From Glaciecola siphonariae (GTDB lineage: Bacteria; Pseudomonadota; Gammaproteobacteria; Enterobacterales; Alteromonadaceae), in contig NZ_JBHSGU010000029.1 in NCBI RefSeq assembly GCF_042652645.1, forward strand, positions 1 to 64,000: DNA of 64,000 nucleotides, read 5' to 3'. The translations under genes were made by a program, and so were the position numbers. This document shows positions 24,606 through 33,605 of the stretch, one piece after another. The notes below the pieces were generated by a model. The model was not told where the DNA came from, searched no databases, and saw only the letters and a program-made list of their open reading frames with translations. Position 1 is the stretch's first letter. Each line of letters opens with the position of its first letter.

Positions 24606-27263
24606 ATGAGAAAACTATCTAAAGTTGCCGCGCTTGTATGTGCGACGTTGTCTGCTGGAGTATATGCAAAGTCGCTAGAGGGTATTGTGCTTGGTGCTGA
24701 TGGCAAGCCAGTAGCTGACGCAAATGTTGAAATACATGGCTTAGGCCTTGACGCTCGCACCGACGCAAGTGGTCGGTTTGTATTTCCACAGCTCGCTCAG
24801 GGCGATACCGAAGTACACATTCGTGCATCGGGTTTTGCGCATTTACACCGTGATTTGAGTGTGCCATCAGAAGGCTTGAGCAACGTAACATTTACCTTGA
24901 AACGCTCTGCAATCGAGGTAATTGATATCGTATCAACACCGCTGCATATGTCATCCATGGAGTCATCGATACCCATCAGTGTGTTAAGTGGCGAAACACT
25001 GCGACGTCAGCAAAGCGCCACCCTCGGTGATTCTCTTGAAAAAATAGCCGGTGTACATACAAACTTTCATGCCAAAGTAGCTAGCACTCCGGTAATACGT
25101 GGCTTGAGCGGTCCTCGCGTGCTGATTGCGCAAAATGGTATGGACGTGAGCGATGTATCCCGAGTAGGCCCTGATCATGCTGTTGCCAGTGAAGCCTCAA
25201 CGGCCACCCAAATTGAAGTACTTCGTGGTCCCGCCACCCTATTTTACGGTAGCGGCGCCATTGGTGGCGTGGTCAATGTGGTAGACAATCGCGTGCCAAC
25301 CGACAACGAAACACGGGGCGAGTTTTTACTAGAAGGCAGTACTGTTGATGAGCAAAAGCTGGCGTCATTTAACGTTACCACAGGTTTCGATAACTTCGCG
25401 TTTTATGCCGATGGCTTTTATCGCGACTCAGACGACTACGAAGTGCCGGTTATGCCCGAATTGGAGGCTGCAGACCATAACCATGAACATGAGCATGAAC
25501 ACGAGCACGAACACGGACATAACGATGAACATGACAATTCAGGTGATTTTTTCGTTGAAAACAGCGCAGAAGAATCATATGGCTTCACTCTCGGCGGCAG
25601 CTATTTACTCGACAACGGTTTTATAGGCGTATCGGTAGAGCAGTTTAATCGAGAGTATGGCATACCTGGCCATTCCCACGGAGATGAAAGTCACGGCGGC
25701 CATTCGCATGACGGTGACCATTCACATGACGATAACCACGAAGATGAGCATGGTGATGAGCATAGCAACGAACACTCCGAAGAGGTGTTTGCTGACCTAG
25801 AGCAGACGCGCGCGCAGTTACTCGGTGAATTTAACTTTGACCATGCCCTAGTGCGCGAAGTTAATTTACGCGCAGGCTACACCGATTATGAGCACTCTGA
25901 GATTGAACACGGTACGGTGGGAACAGTATTCGCGAACGAAACCTATGAACTACGCATAGATACGCTGCATCAGCCTTTTTACGGTTGGCGTGGTGGCGTT
26001 TCTCTTCACTATAAAAATACCGACATTGAGGCGCAAGGCAGCGAGGCATTCACACCTCCCTCTAGCACCGAAATGTTTGGCATTGCCCTCATTGAAGAAC
26101 GACATTTTGGCGATGTATTAGTTCAGCTTGGAGCGCGAATTGAACGCGTTACTATGGACGCGAGTGACGTTCAACTGCCCATGCTTGACGCACATTCACA
26201 CGATGATGAACATGGCGACGACGAGCATGATCACGACCATGACCATGAGCATGACCATGGATCAGAATTAGAAATCACGCGGGTGTTTACCGCTGATCAT
26301 GAGTTCACCCCAATCACCTTAAGTGCCGGTGCCGTTTGGGATTTTGCACCCGGCTATAATCTTGCGTTGTCAGTCTCTCGCTCAGAAAGAGCGCCTTCGG
26401 CATCCGAATTGCTGTCGTTTGGGCCGCACATCGGAACACGCACATATGAGGTAGGCGCTTTGTTTGCCCTTACTCATGATGAACATGGCCACGATGAGCA
26501 TAACCATGATCACGACCATGAGGAAGGTCCAGCCATCGGTTTAACCGACGAGGTAATCGATCTTGAAACAGCAAACAACATTGACCTAACTTTTCGCAAA
26601 ACAGAAGGCGATGTAGGCTTTATTTTTAACGCCTTTTACAACAGCGTTGATAATTACTACTACCAAGTGAATACCGGTTTGTTTGCCGATGATGGCCACG
26701 ACCACGGCAGCCACGACCATGGTGGTCATGATTCACATGACCATGGCTCTCACGATCACGGCTCACACGAGCACGGTGATGCACATGAGCATGAGGGCGA
26801 GTTACCGGTATTTATATTCCGAACTGATGACGTGATCCTGCATGGCTTTGAAGCGCAGGTAGCTTGGCAGGTAACAAATACCTTCAAAGCAAGCGTGTTT
26901 GCAGACTATGTTAGAGCGCGCTTAAAAGATGGAGATGCAGGCTCTCGCGATTTGCCGCGTACACCACCGCTTAGATTCGGCTCGCAGTTTAGCTATCAAA
27001 ACGAAAGCTTGAGTGCGCACTTGGACATCACGCGCTATCAGTCACAAGACAAAATAGCCAATTTTGAGACCGAAACAGACGGCTACACTCTTGTTGATGC
27101 CGGCATCGCGTATGACCTACCCATTCTAGATAACAATGTCACAGTTTATTTGAAAGGCAATAACCTCACCGATACGGAAGCAAGAGTGCATACCTCCTTC
27201 TTAAAGGATATAGCGCCGCGTCCCGGCCGCAACTTAAGCATCGGCGTAAGAGGCTATTTTTAG
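24606..27263 (+). CDS. znuD: TonB-dependent receptor with His-rich loops, ZnuD-like
   Basis: 885 aa from the ATG at 24606 (GAGGG upstream; a TTG at 24594 is less likely). Signal peptide (MRKLSKVAALVCATLSAGVYA), a carboxypeptidase-regulatory-like beta domain (about 25-100), a plug domain (about 125-240, with PVIRGLSGPRVLIAQNGMD and LRGPATLFYGSGAIGGVVNV) and a beta-barrel ending in RPGRNLSIGVRGYF. Five His/Asp/Glu-rich segments interrupt the barrel, expected to be surface loops that capture zinc. A Zur-type box precedes it. Zinc as substrate is strongly suggested by the context. Confidence 0.85.
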   Translation: MRKLSKVAALVCATLSAGVYAKSLEGIVLGADGKPVADANVEIHGLGLDARTDASGRFVFPQLAQGDTEVHIRASGFAHLHRDLSVPSEGLSNVTFTLKRSAIEVIDIVSTPLHMSSMESSIPISVLSGETLRRQQSATLGDSLEKIAGVHTNFHAKVASTPVIRGLSGPRVLIAQNGMDVSDVSRVGPDHAVASEASTATQIEVLRGPATLFYGSGAIGGVVNVVDNRVPTDNETRGEFLLEGSTVDEQKLASFNVTTGFDNFAFYADGFYRDSDDYEVPVMPELEAADHNHEHEHEHEHEHGHNDEHDNSGDFFVENSAEESYGFTLGGSYLLDNGFIGVSVEQFNREYGIPGHSHGDESHGGHSHDGDHSHDDNHEDEHGDEHSNEHSEEVFADLEQTRAQLLGEFNFDHALVREVNLRAGYTDYEHSEIEHGTVGTVFANETYELRIDTLHQPFYGWRGGVSLHYKNTDIEAQGSEAFTPPSSTEMFGIALIEERHFGDVLVQLGARIERVTMDASDVQLPMLDAHSHDDEHGDDEHDHDHDHEHDHGSELEITRVFTADHEFTPITLSAGAVWDFAPGYNLALSVSRSERAPSASELLSFGPHIGTRTYEVGALFALTHDEHGHDEHNHDHDHEEGPAIGLTDEVIDLETANNIDLTFRKTEGDVGFIFNAFYNSVDNYYYQVNTGLFADDGHDHGSHDHGGHDSHDHGSHDHGSHEHGDAHEHEGELPVFIFRTDDVILHGFEAQVAWQVTNTFKASVFADYVRARLKDGDAGSRDLPRTPPLRFGSQFSYQNESLSAHLDITRYQSQDKIANFETETDGYTLVDAGIAYDLPILDNNVTVYLKGNNLTDTEARVHTSFLKDIAPRPGRNLSIGVRGYF

Positions 27264-27299
27264 TCGCGCTCAACAATTTAAAATAAAAGGAACCTATTT

Positions 27300-28685
27300 A
27301 TGAACAACGTTAAAACCCTTAGCTTACTCACATTAGCCATCAGCGCGACCCTTTTAACGGGCTGTGGGGATGCCGAAACAACCATAATTGAACGCGAGCC
27401 CATTGTTGAAACGCCGCCAAATGGAGGTGGCGGTAGCAATCCGCCGAGCAATGACTTCTTAATTGAGAGTATGGGTCGCTTGGCCGTCACCTCAGGTGAG
27501 AGCAGTAGCGTGTCAATTATTGATTTAGACGACGGCGACATGCTCGATAGCTTTAACTTAAGCAATGATGGCAGCCGTGTATATCCATCTGCGTCGTATC
27601 GCTATGCAGTGGTTACAGCTCGTAATGCCGATATGGTCGAATTTATAGACGGTGGCTTATGGCGAGAAGACCACGTAGACCATTTGCATGATTACGAGCA
27701 AGCACCCCAAATGACAGATTACATGCTAAGCGGCTCTCGTCCGACGCATTTTGTGAACCATGACGGACAGTCGGCTATTTTCTACGACGGTGATGCCGCT
27801 GCCGGCATTCCTGCCTCTGTGCATGTTATTTCTGATATGGACATCACTAATGAGAACGATAGTCCCGCAACGCTTATGTACACAGTTAACATGCACGGGG
27901 TAGCAGAACCGCGCGGCGATTTCTTGTTGGCAAGCGTAAGGCGCGACGACGCCCAGAGCACCTCTGGCAACACGATACTTCCCGATCAAGTGGGCGTATT
28001 TCACCTACACGATGGCGAATATGAATTAGAACAAACCTTCGAACTTGCTTGCCCTGACTTACATGGTGCGGCACAAAATCACGACTTTGTGTTGTTTGGA
28101 TGTGGCGATGGCGTTTTGGTTGCGCACGAGCATGATGGTGAATTTGAGGCCACTAAAATTGACAATATCGATGCCATAGACGGCCTACGTATTGGCAGCC
28201 TTTATGGTCATCATGACGCCGACGCATTTATCGGCGTTGCTAGCAACCGTGCTACCGGCGAAGTCTTCGTGCTCAGCATCGACCCAGAAGCAAATGAAAT
28301 GGAAGTGATTGACTGGCAAGCACAAGAGGGCGCGCGCCCTATCTCTTATGCGTTTAGTTACGATGGCGAGCATGCCTTAATACTCGATAGCCTTGGCAAT
28401 TTAAACATCTTATCGGCGCATATTCATGGCGGTGTAAACGAATTTGAATTTGAGGGCGCAGTCACGCTTAGTACCCAAGATTTAAGCGCCATGCCAGAGG
28501 GTCTTTCTTTTACCATGACAGTTGCCCAAAACGCAAACTATGTATATGTTGCCGACCCAATCGCTCAGCACATATTAATGGTGCACATAGAAGATAGAGA
28601 GGTAGAGGGTGATTTCGAACTTGATTTTGCGCCTGCTAACGTCACATGGTTAGGTATTGCTGAAGAAGCGCACAACCATCCATAA
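27300..28685 (+). CDS. AztD-like beta-propeller lipoprotein
   Basis: 461 aa. A lipoprotein signal ends in LLTGC (Cys 22), followed by a Pro/Gly-rich tether and then a repeat-rich body that looks like a beta-propeller. EDHVDHLHDYEQAP (around 125) followed by PTHFVNHDGQSAIFYDGD resembles the zinc metallochaperone AztD. Other His clusters (YGHHDAD, VAHEHDGE, a final HNHP) fit metal binding. AAGGA lies upstream of the ATG. Homology to AztD is from memory of the motif; a periplasmic or outer-membrane zinc chaperone role is inferred from position. Confidence 0.65.
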   Translation: MNNVKTLSLLTLAISATLLTGCGDAETTIIEREPIVETPPNGGGGSNPPSNDFLIESMGRLAVTSGESSSVSIIDLDDGDMLDSFNLSNDGSRVYPSASYRYAVVTARNADMVEFIDGGLWREDHVDHLHDYEQAPQMTDYMLSGSRPTHFVNHDGQSAIFYDGDAAAGIPASVHVISDMDITNENDSPATLMYTVNMHGVAEPRGDFLLASVRRDDAQSTSGNTILPDQVGVFHLHDGEYELEQTFELACPDLHGAAQNHDFVLFGCGDGVLVAHEHDGEFEATKIDNIDAIDGLRIGSLYGHHDADAFIGVASNRATGEVFVLSIDPEANEMEVIDWQAQEGARPISYAFSYDGEHALILDSLGNLNILSAHIHGGVNEFEFEGAVTLSTQDLSAMPEGLSFTMTVAQNANYVYVADPIAQHILMVHIEDREVEGDFELDFAPANVTWLGIAEEAHNHP

Positions 28686-28726
28686 GGCCGATTTTAAAAC
28701 ATCACCCGTGGTTTACATCGACTCAC

Positions 28727-28776
28727 TGCCTTGGCCTTTGCTCAAAATATTTTGTTTTGGGCATTGGGCCAAGGCA
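28727..28776. repeat. Long interrupted hairpin
   Basis: A perfect 10-bp inverted repeat (TGCCTTGGCC with GGCCAAGGCA) encloses a second 9-bp stem (28739-28747 with 28755-28763, one G-U pair). The combined stem is about 19 bp with a small internal loop and a 7-base tip. No T-run follows, so it is not a standard terminator. It may act in mRNA processing or partial termination between the two zinc genes. Confidence 0.7.
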
Positions 28777-28814
28777 TGATTGTAGCCACACACTACGATT
28801 CTACATAAGATAAT

Positions 28815-29858
28815 ATGGAAATAATTTCTGCCGTTCCCACCAATATTATTACCGGCGCTTTAGGCGCGGGCAAAACTACCTTTATTAAAGCGCTCTTAAA
28901 AACTAAACCTAAACATGAGCGCTGGGCAGTTTTGGTTAACGAATTTGGTGAAGTCGGAATAGACGGTGCAATATTGCATTCATGCGCCAGCAAAGACTCC
29001 TCAGACAAACAAACGATATTTATTCGGGAAATCCCCGGTGGCTGCATGTGCTGTGCTTCAGGATTGCCCATGCAAATAGCGTTAAATCAATTACTCGCAA
29101 TCGCAAAACCCCATAGGCTCTTGGTAGAACCGACCGGACTCGGTCACCCAAAGGAAGTGGTAGAAGTGTTTTCGAGTGAGCACTATCGAGATGTGATTTC
29201 GCTTAAAAGTACATTTTGCTTAAGCGATGCGCGCAAACTTAAAGACGTTAGATGGCGCGAACATCCAACTTTCAAAGAACAGTTTGAAGTCGCTGATTAT
29301 ATCATCGCAACTAAAATCGACCGGTATGAAGAGGCTGACATGGGCTATCTCAAAGAATATTTAAAAACAAACTCAATCGGCGATACGGAAATTTTAACTG
29401 CCGAGCACGGCAAAATCATGCAAAACACCACCGCTCTGCTCTCGCAGGCCAGTCATCATAGCCTAAACAAAAAAATGCGACCTTTGGCTAAAAGTCATCC
29501 CAAACAACACGCGTTTGAAGACAATGAATCAAATGAGCCGGCTACAGACGTTAATGCAGTGTTTAAACAGAACAAAAGCGACGGTTTTGTTTCACTAGGG
29601 TGGATTTGGCCGTCAAGATATTGTTTTAATCATGACAGCTTGATTCGGACGCTTACCGAAATTGATGCGATTAGAATCAAAGCGCTCATGATCACTAACC
29701 AAGGCATTTTTACAATTAACAATCAAGGAGATGAATGGCGCATTTACGAATATGATGAAGCGATGGACTCCCGTCTAGAGCTTATTGTAAAAGATGAAGC
29801 GTTGATATCTCAGTTAAAAACCGCAATCGATTCGCTGGTTTCTATCCAGAGCGTCTAA
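28815..29858 (+). CDS. COG0523 family GTPase, zinc metallochaperone-like
   Basis: 347 aa. Walker A GALGAGKT (14-21), the metal motif GGCMCC (C77, C79, C80), and the NKxD-like TKID around 165 define the CobW/COG0523 P-loop family, with a C-terminal CobW domain (about 245-345). Members use GTP to deliver zinc to client enzymes; other family members serve cobalt or nitrile hydratase. It follows zinc-uptake genes, so a zinc-starvation role is favoured. There is no Zur box directly upstream, so it may depend on read-through. Confidence 0.85.
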   Translation: MEIISAVPTNIITGALGAGKTTFIKALLKTKPKHERWAVLVNEFGEVGIDGAILHSCASKDSSDKQTIFIREIPGGCMCCASGLPMQIALNQLLAIAKPHRLLVEPTGLGHPKEVVEVFSSEHYRDVISLKSTFCLSDARKLKDVRWREHPTFKEQFEVADYIIATKIDRYEEADMGYLKEYLKTNSIGDTEILTAEHGKIMQNTTALLSQASHHSLNKKMRPLAKSHPKQHAFEDNESNEPATDVNAVFKQNKSDGFVSLGWIWPSRYCFNHDSLIRTLTEIDAIRIKALMITNQGIFTINNQGDEWRIYEYDEAMDSRLELIVKDEALISQLKTAIDSLVSIQSV

Positions 29859-29920
29859 CACTAATCGATATGTCAAACCTTCATACAGTGCATTGAAGCG
29901 CAATTGCTTGAGAATACTGT

Positions 29921-30406
29921 CTACCACCACTGGAAATACAGCAAGGTATGTAGGCACACGCAAGCAATTGCACCAGCAACGATGTCGTCGAGCATTATAC
30001 CAAAGCCGCCATGCACTTTTTTGTCAAACAAGCGGATTGGCCAAGGTTTTAAAATATCGAAAAAACGGAAAAGCAAGAAACCTATCAGTAACGTTAACGG
30101 ATTAATGGGCACCGCAATAAACACTACCATCATGCCAGCGATTTCGTCCCACACGATTGACCCATGATCGTGAATACCCATTGCATCTGCAGTTTTTTGG
30201 CAGAAGCGTATACCAATTAAACAAGCAATGGCGCTTACAAACACGAACCAAAAAATTGATAGATAAGACATCATCAGGAGTAAAGGGATGGCGGCAAGTG
30301 AGCCGAACGTGCCCGGCATAAACGGAACTAAACCTGAGCCAAACCCCAGTGCACAGAAGTGATCTGGATTAAGCAGTGATACCCGTTGGCGTAGTTGTTT
30401 ATCCAT
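29921..30406 (-). CDS. pgpA: Phosphatidylglycerophosphatase A
   Basis: 161 aa membrane enzyme. GFGSGLVPFMPGTFGSLAAIP near the N-terminus and DEIAGMMVVF are typical of PgpA, followed by FRFFDILKPWPI. It removes the phosphate from phosphatidylglycerophosphate. Last gene of the nrdR...thiL-pgpA run and converges on the COG0523 gene. Confidence 0.93.
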   Translation of the reverse strand: MDKQLRQRVSLLNPDHFCALGFGSGLVPFMPGTFGSLAAIPLLLMMSYLSIFWFVFVSAIACLIGIRFCQKTADAMGIHDHGSIVWDEIAGMMVVFIAVPINPLTLLIGFLLFRFFDILKPWPIRLFDKKVHGGFGIMLDDIVAGAIACVCLHTLLYFQWW

Positions 30407-30433
30407 AACGATTAGCTAAGTCCAAATATGTGC

Positions 30434-31408
30434 TTAGAAGTGCTGGTAGCCTCTATCTTCAAGCGATACAAAAGAAAACGGCTGGTCATTTAATCGCAAG
30501 TCGATTTTGCCGCTTACGCCTGTAATTTGTCCAATGCAGGTGACCGGTAAATTATAACTTGCCATCGCGCTTTCCATGCTTACTCGGTGTTCTTCGGCAA
30601 TCGTAAACAAAAGCTCATAATCATCGCCGCCTGTGCAGGCGTAAGTTAAAGCCTGCTGCAACTCTGGAATACTTGAGCCGAGCTCTTTAGAGATGGGTAG
30701 TTTGTCTAGATGCAGAAGTGCCCCTACATTAGAGCCCTTGAGTATATGCTGTAAGTCCTGCATCAAGCCATCAGACACATCAATACAGGCGTTTGCCAAG
30801 CGACGTAAAGTCGTCCCCGCTAACACGCGAGGTGTCGGAAAACTATGACGCGCAACTAAGTATTCTTGTGCGCTTTTATCAGTCAACTTAAGTTTATTTT
30901 GAAGGCAATCTAAGCCCGCTGCAGCGTCGCCAAGCGTGCCGGTCACAAACAACCAATCACCGGGTTTAGCGCCCACTCGTGTGAGTACGCTTTCTGGCGG
31001 AACGAAGCCTTGAGCGGTAATCGTTACCGCTAGCTTACCTTTCACGGTATCACCGCCAATAAGCTGAATCGAAAAGTACTTGGTTAACTCCTGCACCTTC
31101 TGCGAAAACAGTTCAAGCCACTGATTGTCAACCTCGGGCAAAGACAGCGACAAGTTAATCCAAGCCGGCTCTGCGCCCATTGCGGCTAAGTCACTTAAAT
31201 TAACCGCGATCGCTTTATGTGCAATGGCATCTGCACTTGCCTGCCGCAAAAAATGCACCCCTTCGAGGAGCGTGTCGGTGGTTGTTGCTAAATACTGACC
31301 TTGAGGCACTTGCGTGATAGCAGCATCATCACCCACGCCAATAATGACGTCTTTACGAACAAAATCAGGGGTAGAAAAATAATCGCGAATTAAAGTAAAT
31401 TCGTCCAA
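30434..31408 (-). CDS. thiL: Thiamine-monophosphate kinase
   Basis: 324 aa of the PurM/ThiL ATP-binding fold. GVGDDAAI near residue 25, the LSDLAAMGAEP segment and VSDGL near 220 are the ThiL motifs. It phosphorylates thiamine monophosphate to the active diphosphate. The start is a TTG three bases after the nusB stop; no in-frame ATG would keep the conserved N-terminus. Part of the ribDEBH-nusB-thiL-pgpA run. Confidence 0.94.
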   Translation of the reverse strand: MDEFTLIRDYFSTPDFVRKDVIIGVGDDAAITQVPQGQYLATTTDTLLEGVHFLRQASADAIAHKAIAVNLSDLAAMGAEPAWINLSLSLPEVDNQWLELFSQKVQELTKYFSIQLIGGDTVKGKLAVTITAQGFVPPESVLTRVGAKPGDWLFVTGTLGDAAAGLDCLQNKLKLTDKSAQEYLVARHSFPTPRVLAGTTLRRLANACIDVSDGLMQDLQHILKGSNVGALLHLDKLPISKELGSSIPELQQALTYACTGGDDYELLFTIAEEHRVSMESAMASYNLPVTCIGQITGVSGKIDLRLNDQPFSFVSLEDRGYQHF

Positions 31409-31410
31409 AC

Positions 31411-31833
31411 CTATCTTCTTTCGTCTTTTCTGAGAGTTTTGACCGCTTTATCTAGCGCGCCATTAATAAATTTGTGACTTTCTTCGGCGCCAAAGGTTTT
31501 GGCAAGCTCAATTGCTTCATTAATCACCACCTTAAACGGTGTGTCTAATCGGTGAAGTAGTTCAAAGGTGGCCAGTCGCATAATCGACTTTTCAATAGGA
31601 TCTAACTCTTCAGGCAAGCGCCCTAAATACGCTTTGTATGCCGCATCAATCGCTTGCGGATCGTCAGCTACGCCTTTTAAAATCGCCTGAAAATACTCCA
31701 TGTCGACCTTAGACATATCGTTACTTGTCGCAATAGCAAGCTCTACCTGCTGCATATCGTTGCCACTCATTAGGTAGCTATATAAAGCTTGTAAGGCCAG
31801 TACTCTGGCCTGTTTTCTGTGGGCAGGTTTCAC
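31411..31833 (-). CDS. nusB: Transcription antitermination factor NusB
   Basis: 140 aa all-helical NusB. RKQARVLALQALYSYLMS at the N-terminus and the FVINEAIELAK-like VVINEAIELAKTFG with FINGALDKAV at the C-terminus are diagnostic. It binds rrn boxA with S10; such a boxA lies at 81-92. The start is a GTG overlapping the ribH stop (TAGTG), as expected for coupling. Confidence 0.96.
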   Translation of the reverse strand: MKPAHRKQARVLALQALYSYLMSGNDMQQVELAIATSNDMSKVDMEYFQAILKGVADDPQAIDAAYKAYLGRLPEELDPIEKSIMRLATFELLHRLDTPFKVVINEAIELAKTFGAEESHKFINGALDKAVKTLRKDERR

Positions 31834-32309
31834 TAAAGGCTACCGTCTATTGCAGCTACAACGTTCACCATTTCAAGCGCAGACAACGCGGCTTCAGAGC
31901 CTTTGTTGCCGGCTTTAGTACCAGAACGCTCGATCGCTTGCTCAATACTGTCGGTCGTGATCACGCCAAAAGCGACGGGAATACCTTCATCCATTGACAC
32001 TTGAGCTAGCCCCTTGTTGCACTCTCCGGCAACAAAATCAAAATGCGGTGTGCCGCCGCGGATCACTGCGCCCAAGGCGATAATGGCGTCAAAATTGCCT
32101 TTTTGAGCAACCTTTTTCGCAGCGAGTGGCATTTCATAAGCGCCAGGCACGCGCACTACCGTGATGTCGTCAGGATTCACTTCACCATGACGTTCGAGCG
32201 TATCAAGCGCACCTTCTAACAAACTTTCAACAACAAAACTGTTAAAGCGGGCAACAACAATGGCGAATTTTTTGCCTGTGGCGCGTACATTACCTTCGAT
32301 TACGTTCAT
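31833..32309 (-). CDS. ribH: 6,7-dimethyl-8-ribityllumazine synthase
   Basis: 158 aa from the ATG at 32309, supported by AGGAG 8 bases upstream; an upstream in-frame start at 32348 is unconserved. IVVARFNSFVVESLLEGALD, VPGAYEMPLAAK and AVIRGGTPHFDFVAGE are family motifs. It condenses the RibB product with the aminopyrimidine to make lumazine, the penultimate step of riboflavin synthesis. Confidence 0.96.
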   Translation of the reverse strand: MNVIEGNVRATGKKFAIVVARFNSFVVESLLEGALDTLERHGEVNPDDITVVRVPGAYEMPLAAKKVAQKGNFDAIIALGAVIRGGTPHFDFVAGECNKGLAQVSMDEGIPVAFGVITTDSIEQAIERSGTKAGNKGSEAALSALEMVNVVAAIDGSL

Positions 32310-32439
32310 GCAATATGCTCCTATAAAAATCGGCGCGAAGTATAGCACAGAAGACTCAAATCGTGAGATATTTTAAGCCTTACTGTGCACGGGTGTGATT
32401 TAGGCCTTATAAACAACTATTGCAAGTCGTTAATTGTGC

Positions 32440-33540
32440 CTAGTCATGTATGTATTCTACAACCTCTAATCCATAGCCAGATAGCGCTGAATATTTAATT
32501 GGTTTGCTGAGCAAACGCATTTTCTTTATACCTAAACTGGCTAATATCTGGCTGCCTACGCCAACGGTACGTGACGAGCCCTGCCATGTTTTACCTTTCG
32601 CTATTTGGTCGTTATCTTCAGCCTCAAACTGCTTAACTTGGCCTTCAATATCTTCTTCTTTGCCCAATAAAACCAACACCCCACCCTCATCATGAATGCG
32701 CTTCATGGCTTCTTGCAAAGGCAAAGAGCGATTAATAGCTCGGGTTGAACCTAGTAAGTCACTCAGCGTGTTGTGCAGATGCACTCTCACTAAGGTAGGT
32801 TCGCTTGCATCAATCTCGCCTTTTTTAAGCGCAAAGTGGATTTGTTTATCGATCACATCTTTAAATGTAATAAGCTCAAACTCACCGACCTCGGTTGGCA
32901 ATTTGCACGTCGCCACTTTTTCTATGGTCGTTTCGTTTAAATTTCGGTACTCGATCAAATCGGCAATCGTGCCAATTTTCAGGCCGTGTTTTTGAGCAAA
33001 CACTTCAAGCTCAGGCCGTCTGGCCATGCTGCCATCATCATTTAGAATTTCGACAATCACAGCCGCAGGTTCACAACCTGCTAAACGCGCTAAATCTACG
33101 CCTGCTTCGGTGTGTCCAGCGCGATTTAACACTCCACCTTCTTTAGCGATTAATGGAAAAATATGACCCGGCTGCACAATGTCGTCTGCCACGGCATCAT
33201 GCGCGACCGCTGCTTGAATGGTGCGCGCTCGGTCAGCTGCTGAAATACCCGTTGTTACGCCATCTCTGGCTTCAATAGATACGGTAAAATTAGTTGAAAA
33301 CTGTGCGCTGTTTTTATCAACCATGAGCGGAAGCTTTAAACGCTTGCAGCGCTCGGTTGTCATGGGCAAACATACCAGTCCGCGTGCGTGCGTTACCATA
33401 AAGTTTATGGCTTCGGCGTTTACATGCTGCGCCGCCATGATGATATCACCTTCATTTTCGCGGTCTTCATCATCCATAAGGATGACCATTTTCCCTTGTT
33501 TGATATCGTCAATAATCTCTTGTGTGCTGTTTAGTGCCAT
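32440..33540 (-). CDS. ribB: 3,4-dihydroxy-2-butanone-4-phosphate synthase with degenerate GTP cyclohydrolase II domain
   Basis: 366 aa. The N-terminal RibB domain (1-200) is intact: MDDEDRENEGDI with the acidic catalytic residues, GISAADRARTI and HTEAGVDLARLAG. The C-terminal domain aligns with GTP cyclohydrolase II, but the zinc site is lost: where RibA has HSECLTGD and two further cysteines, this protein reads HLHNTLSD, and the domain is short. A separate ribA is therefore needed elsewhere in the genome. This hybrid form is common in related bacteria. Follows ribE. Confidence 0.9.
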   Translation of the reverse strand: MALNSTQEIIDDIKQGKMVILMDDEDRENEGDIIMAAQHVNAEAINFMVTHARGLVCLPMTTERCKRLKLPLMVDKNSAQFSTNFTVSIEARDGVTTGISAADRARTIQAAVAHDAVADDIVQPGHIFPLIAKEGGVLNRAGHTEAGVDLARLAGCEPAAVIVEILNDDGSMARRPELEVFAQKHGLKIGTIADLIEYRNLNETTIEKVATCKLPTEVGEFELITFKDVIDKQIHFALKKGEIDASEPTLVRVHLHNTLSDLLGSTRAINRSLPLQEAMKRIHDEGGVLVLLGKEEDIEGQVKQFEAEDNDQIAKGKTWQGSSRTVGVGSQILASLGIKKMRLLSKPIKYSALSGYGLEVVEYIHD

Positions 33541-33605
33541 CTTACTGCCTTTGTGTGTGTGTCAGTGCGTGGTCCCAGCGTGAGCCTTCGCTCAATGGGA
33601 GCTTT

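Noticed and set aside
33541..33605. Possible FMN riboswitch before ribB
   Set aside because: The gap from ribE is only 65 bp and shows no RFN-type conserved segments; none is seen upstream of ribD either.
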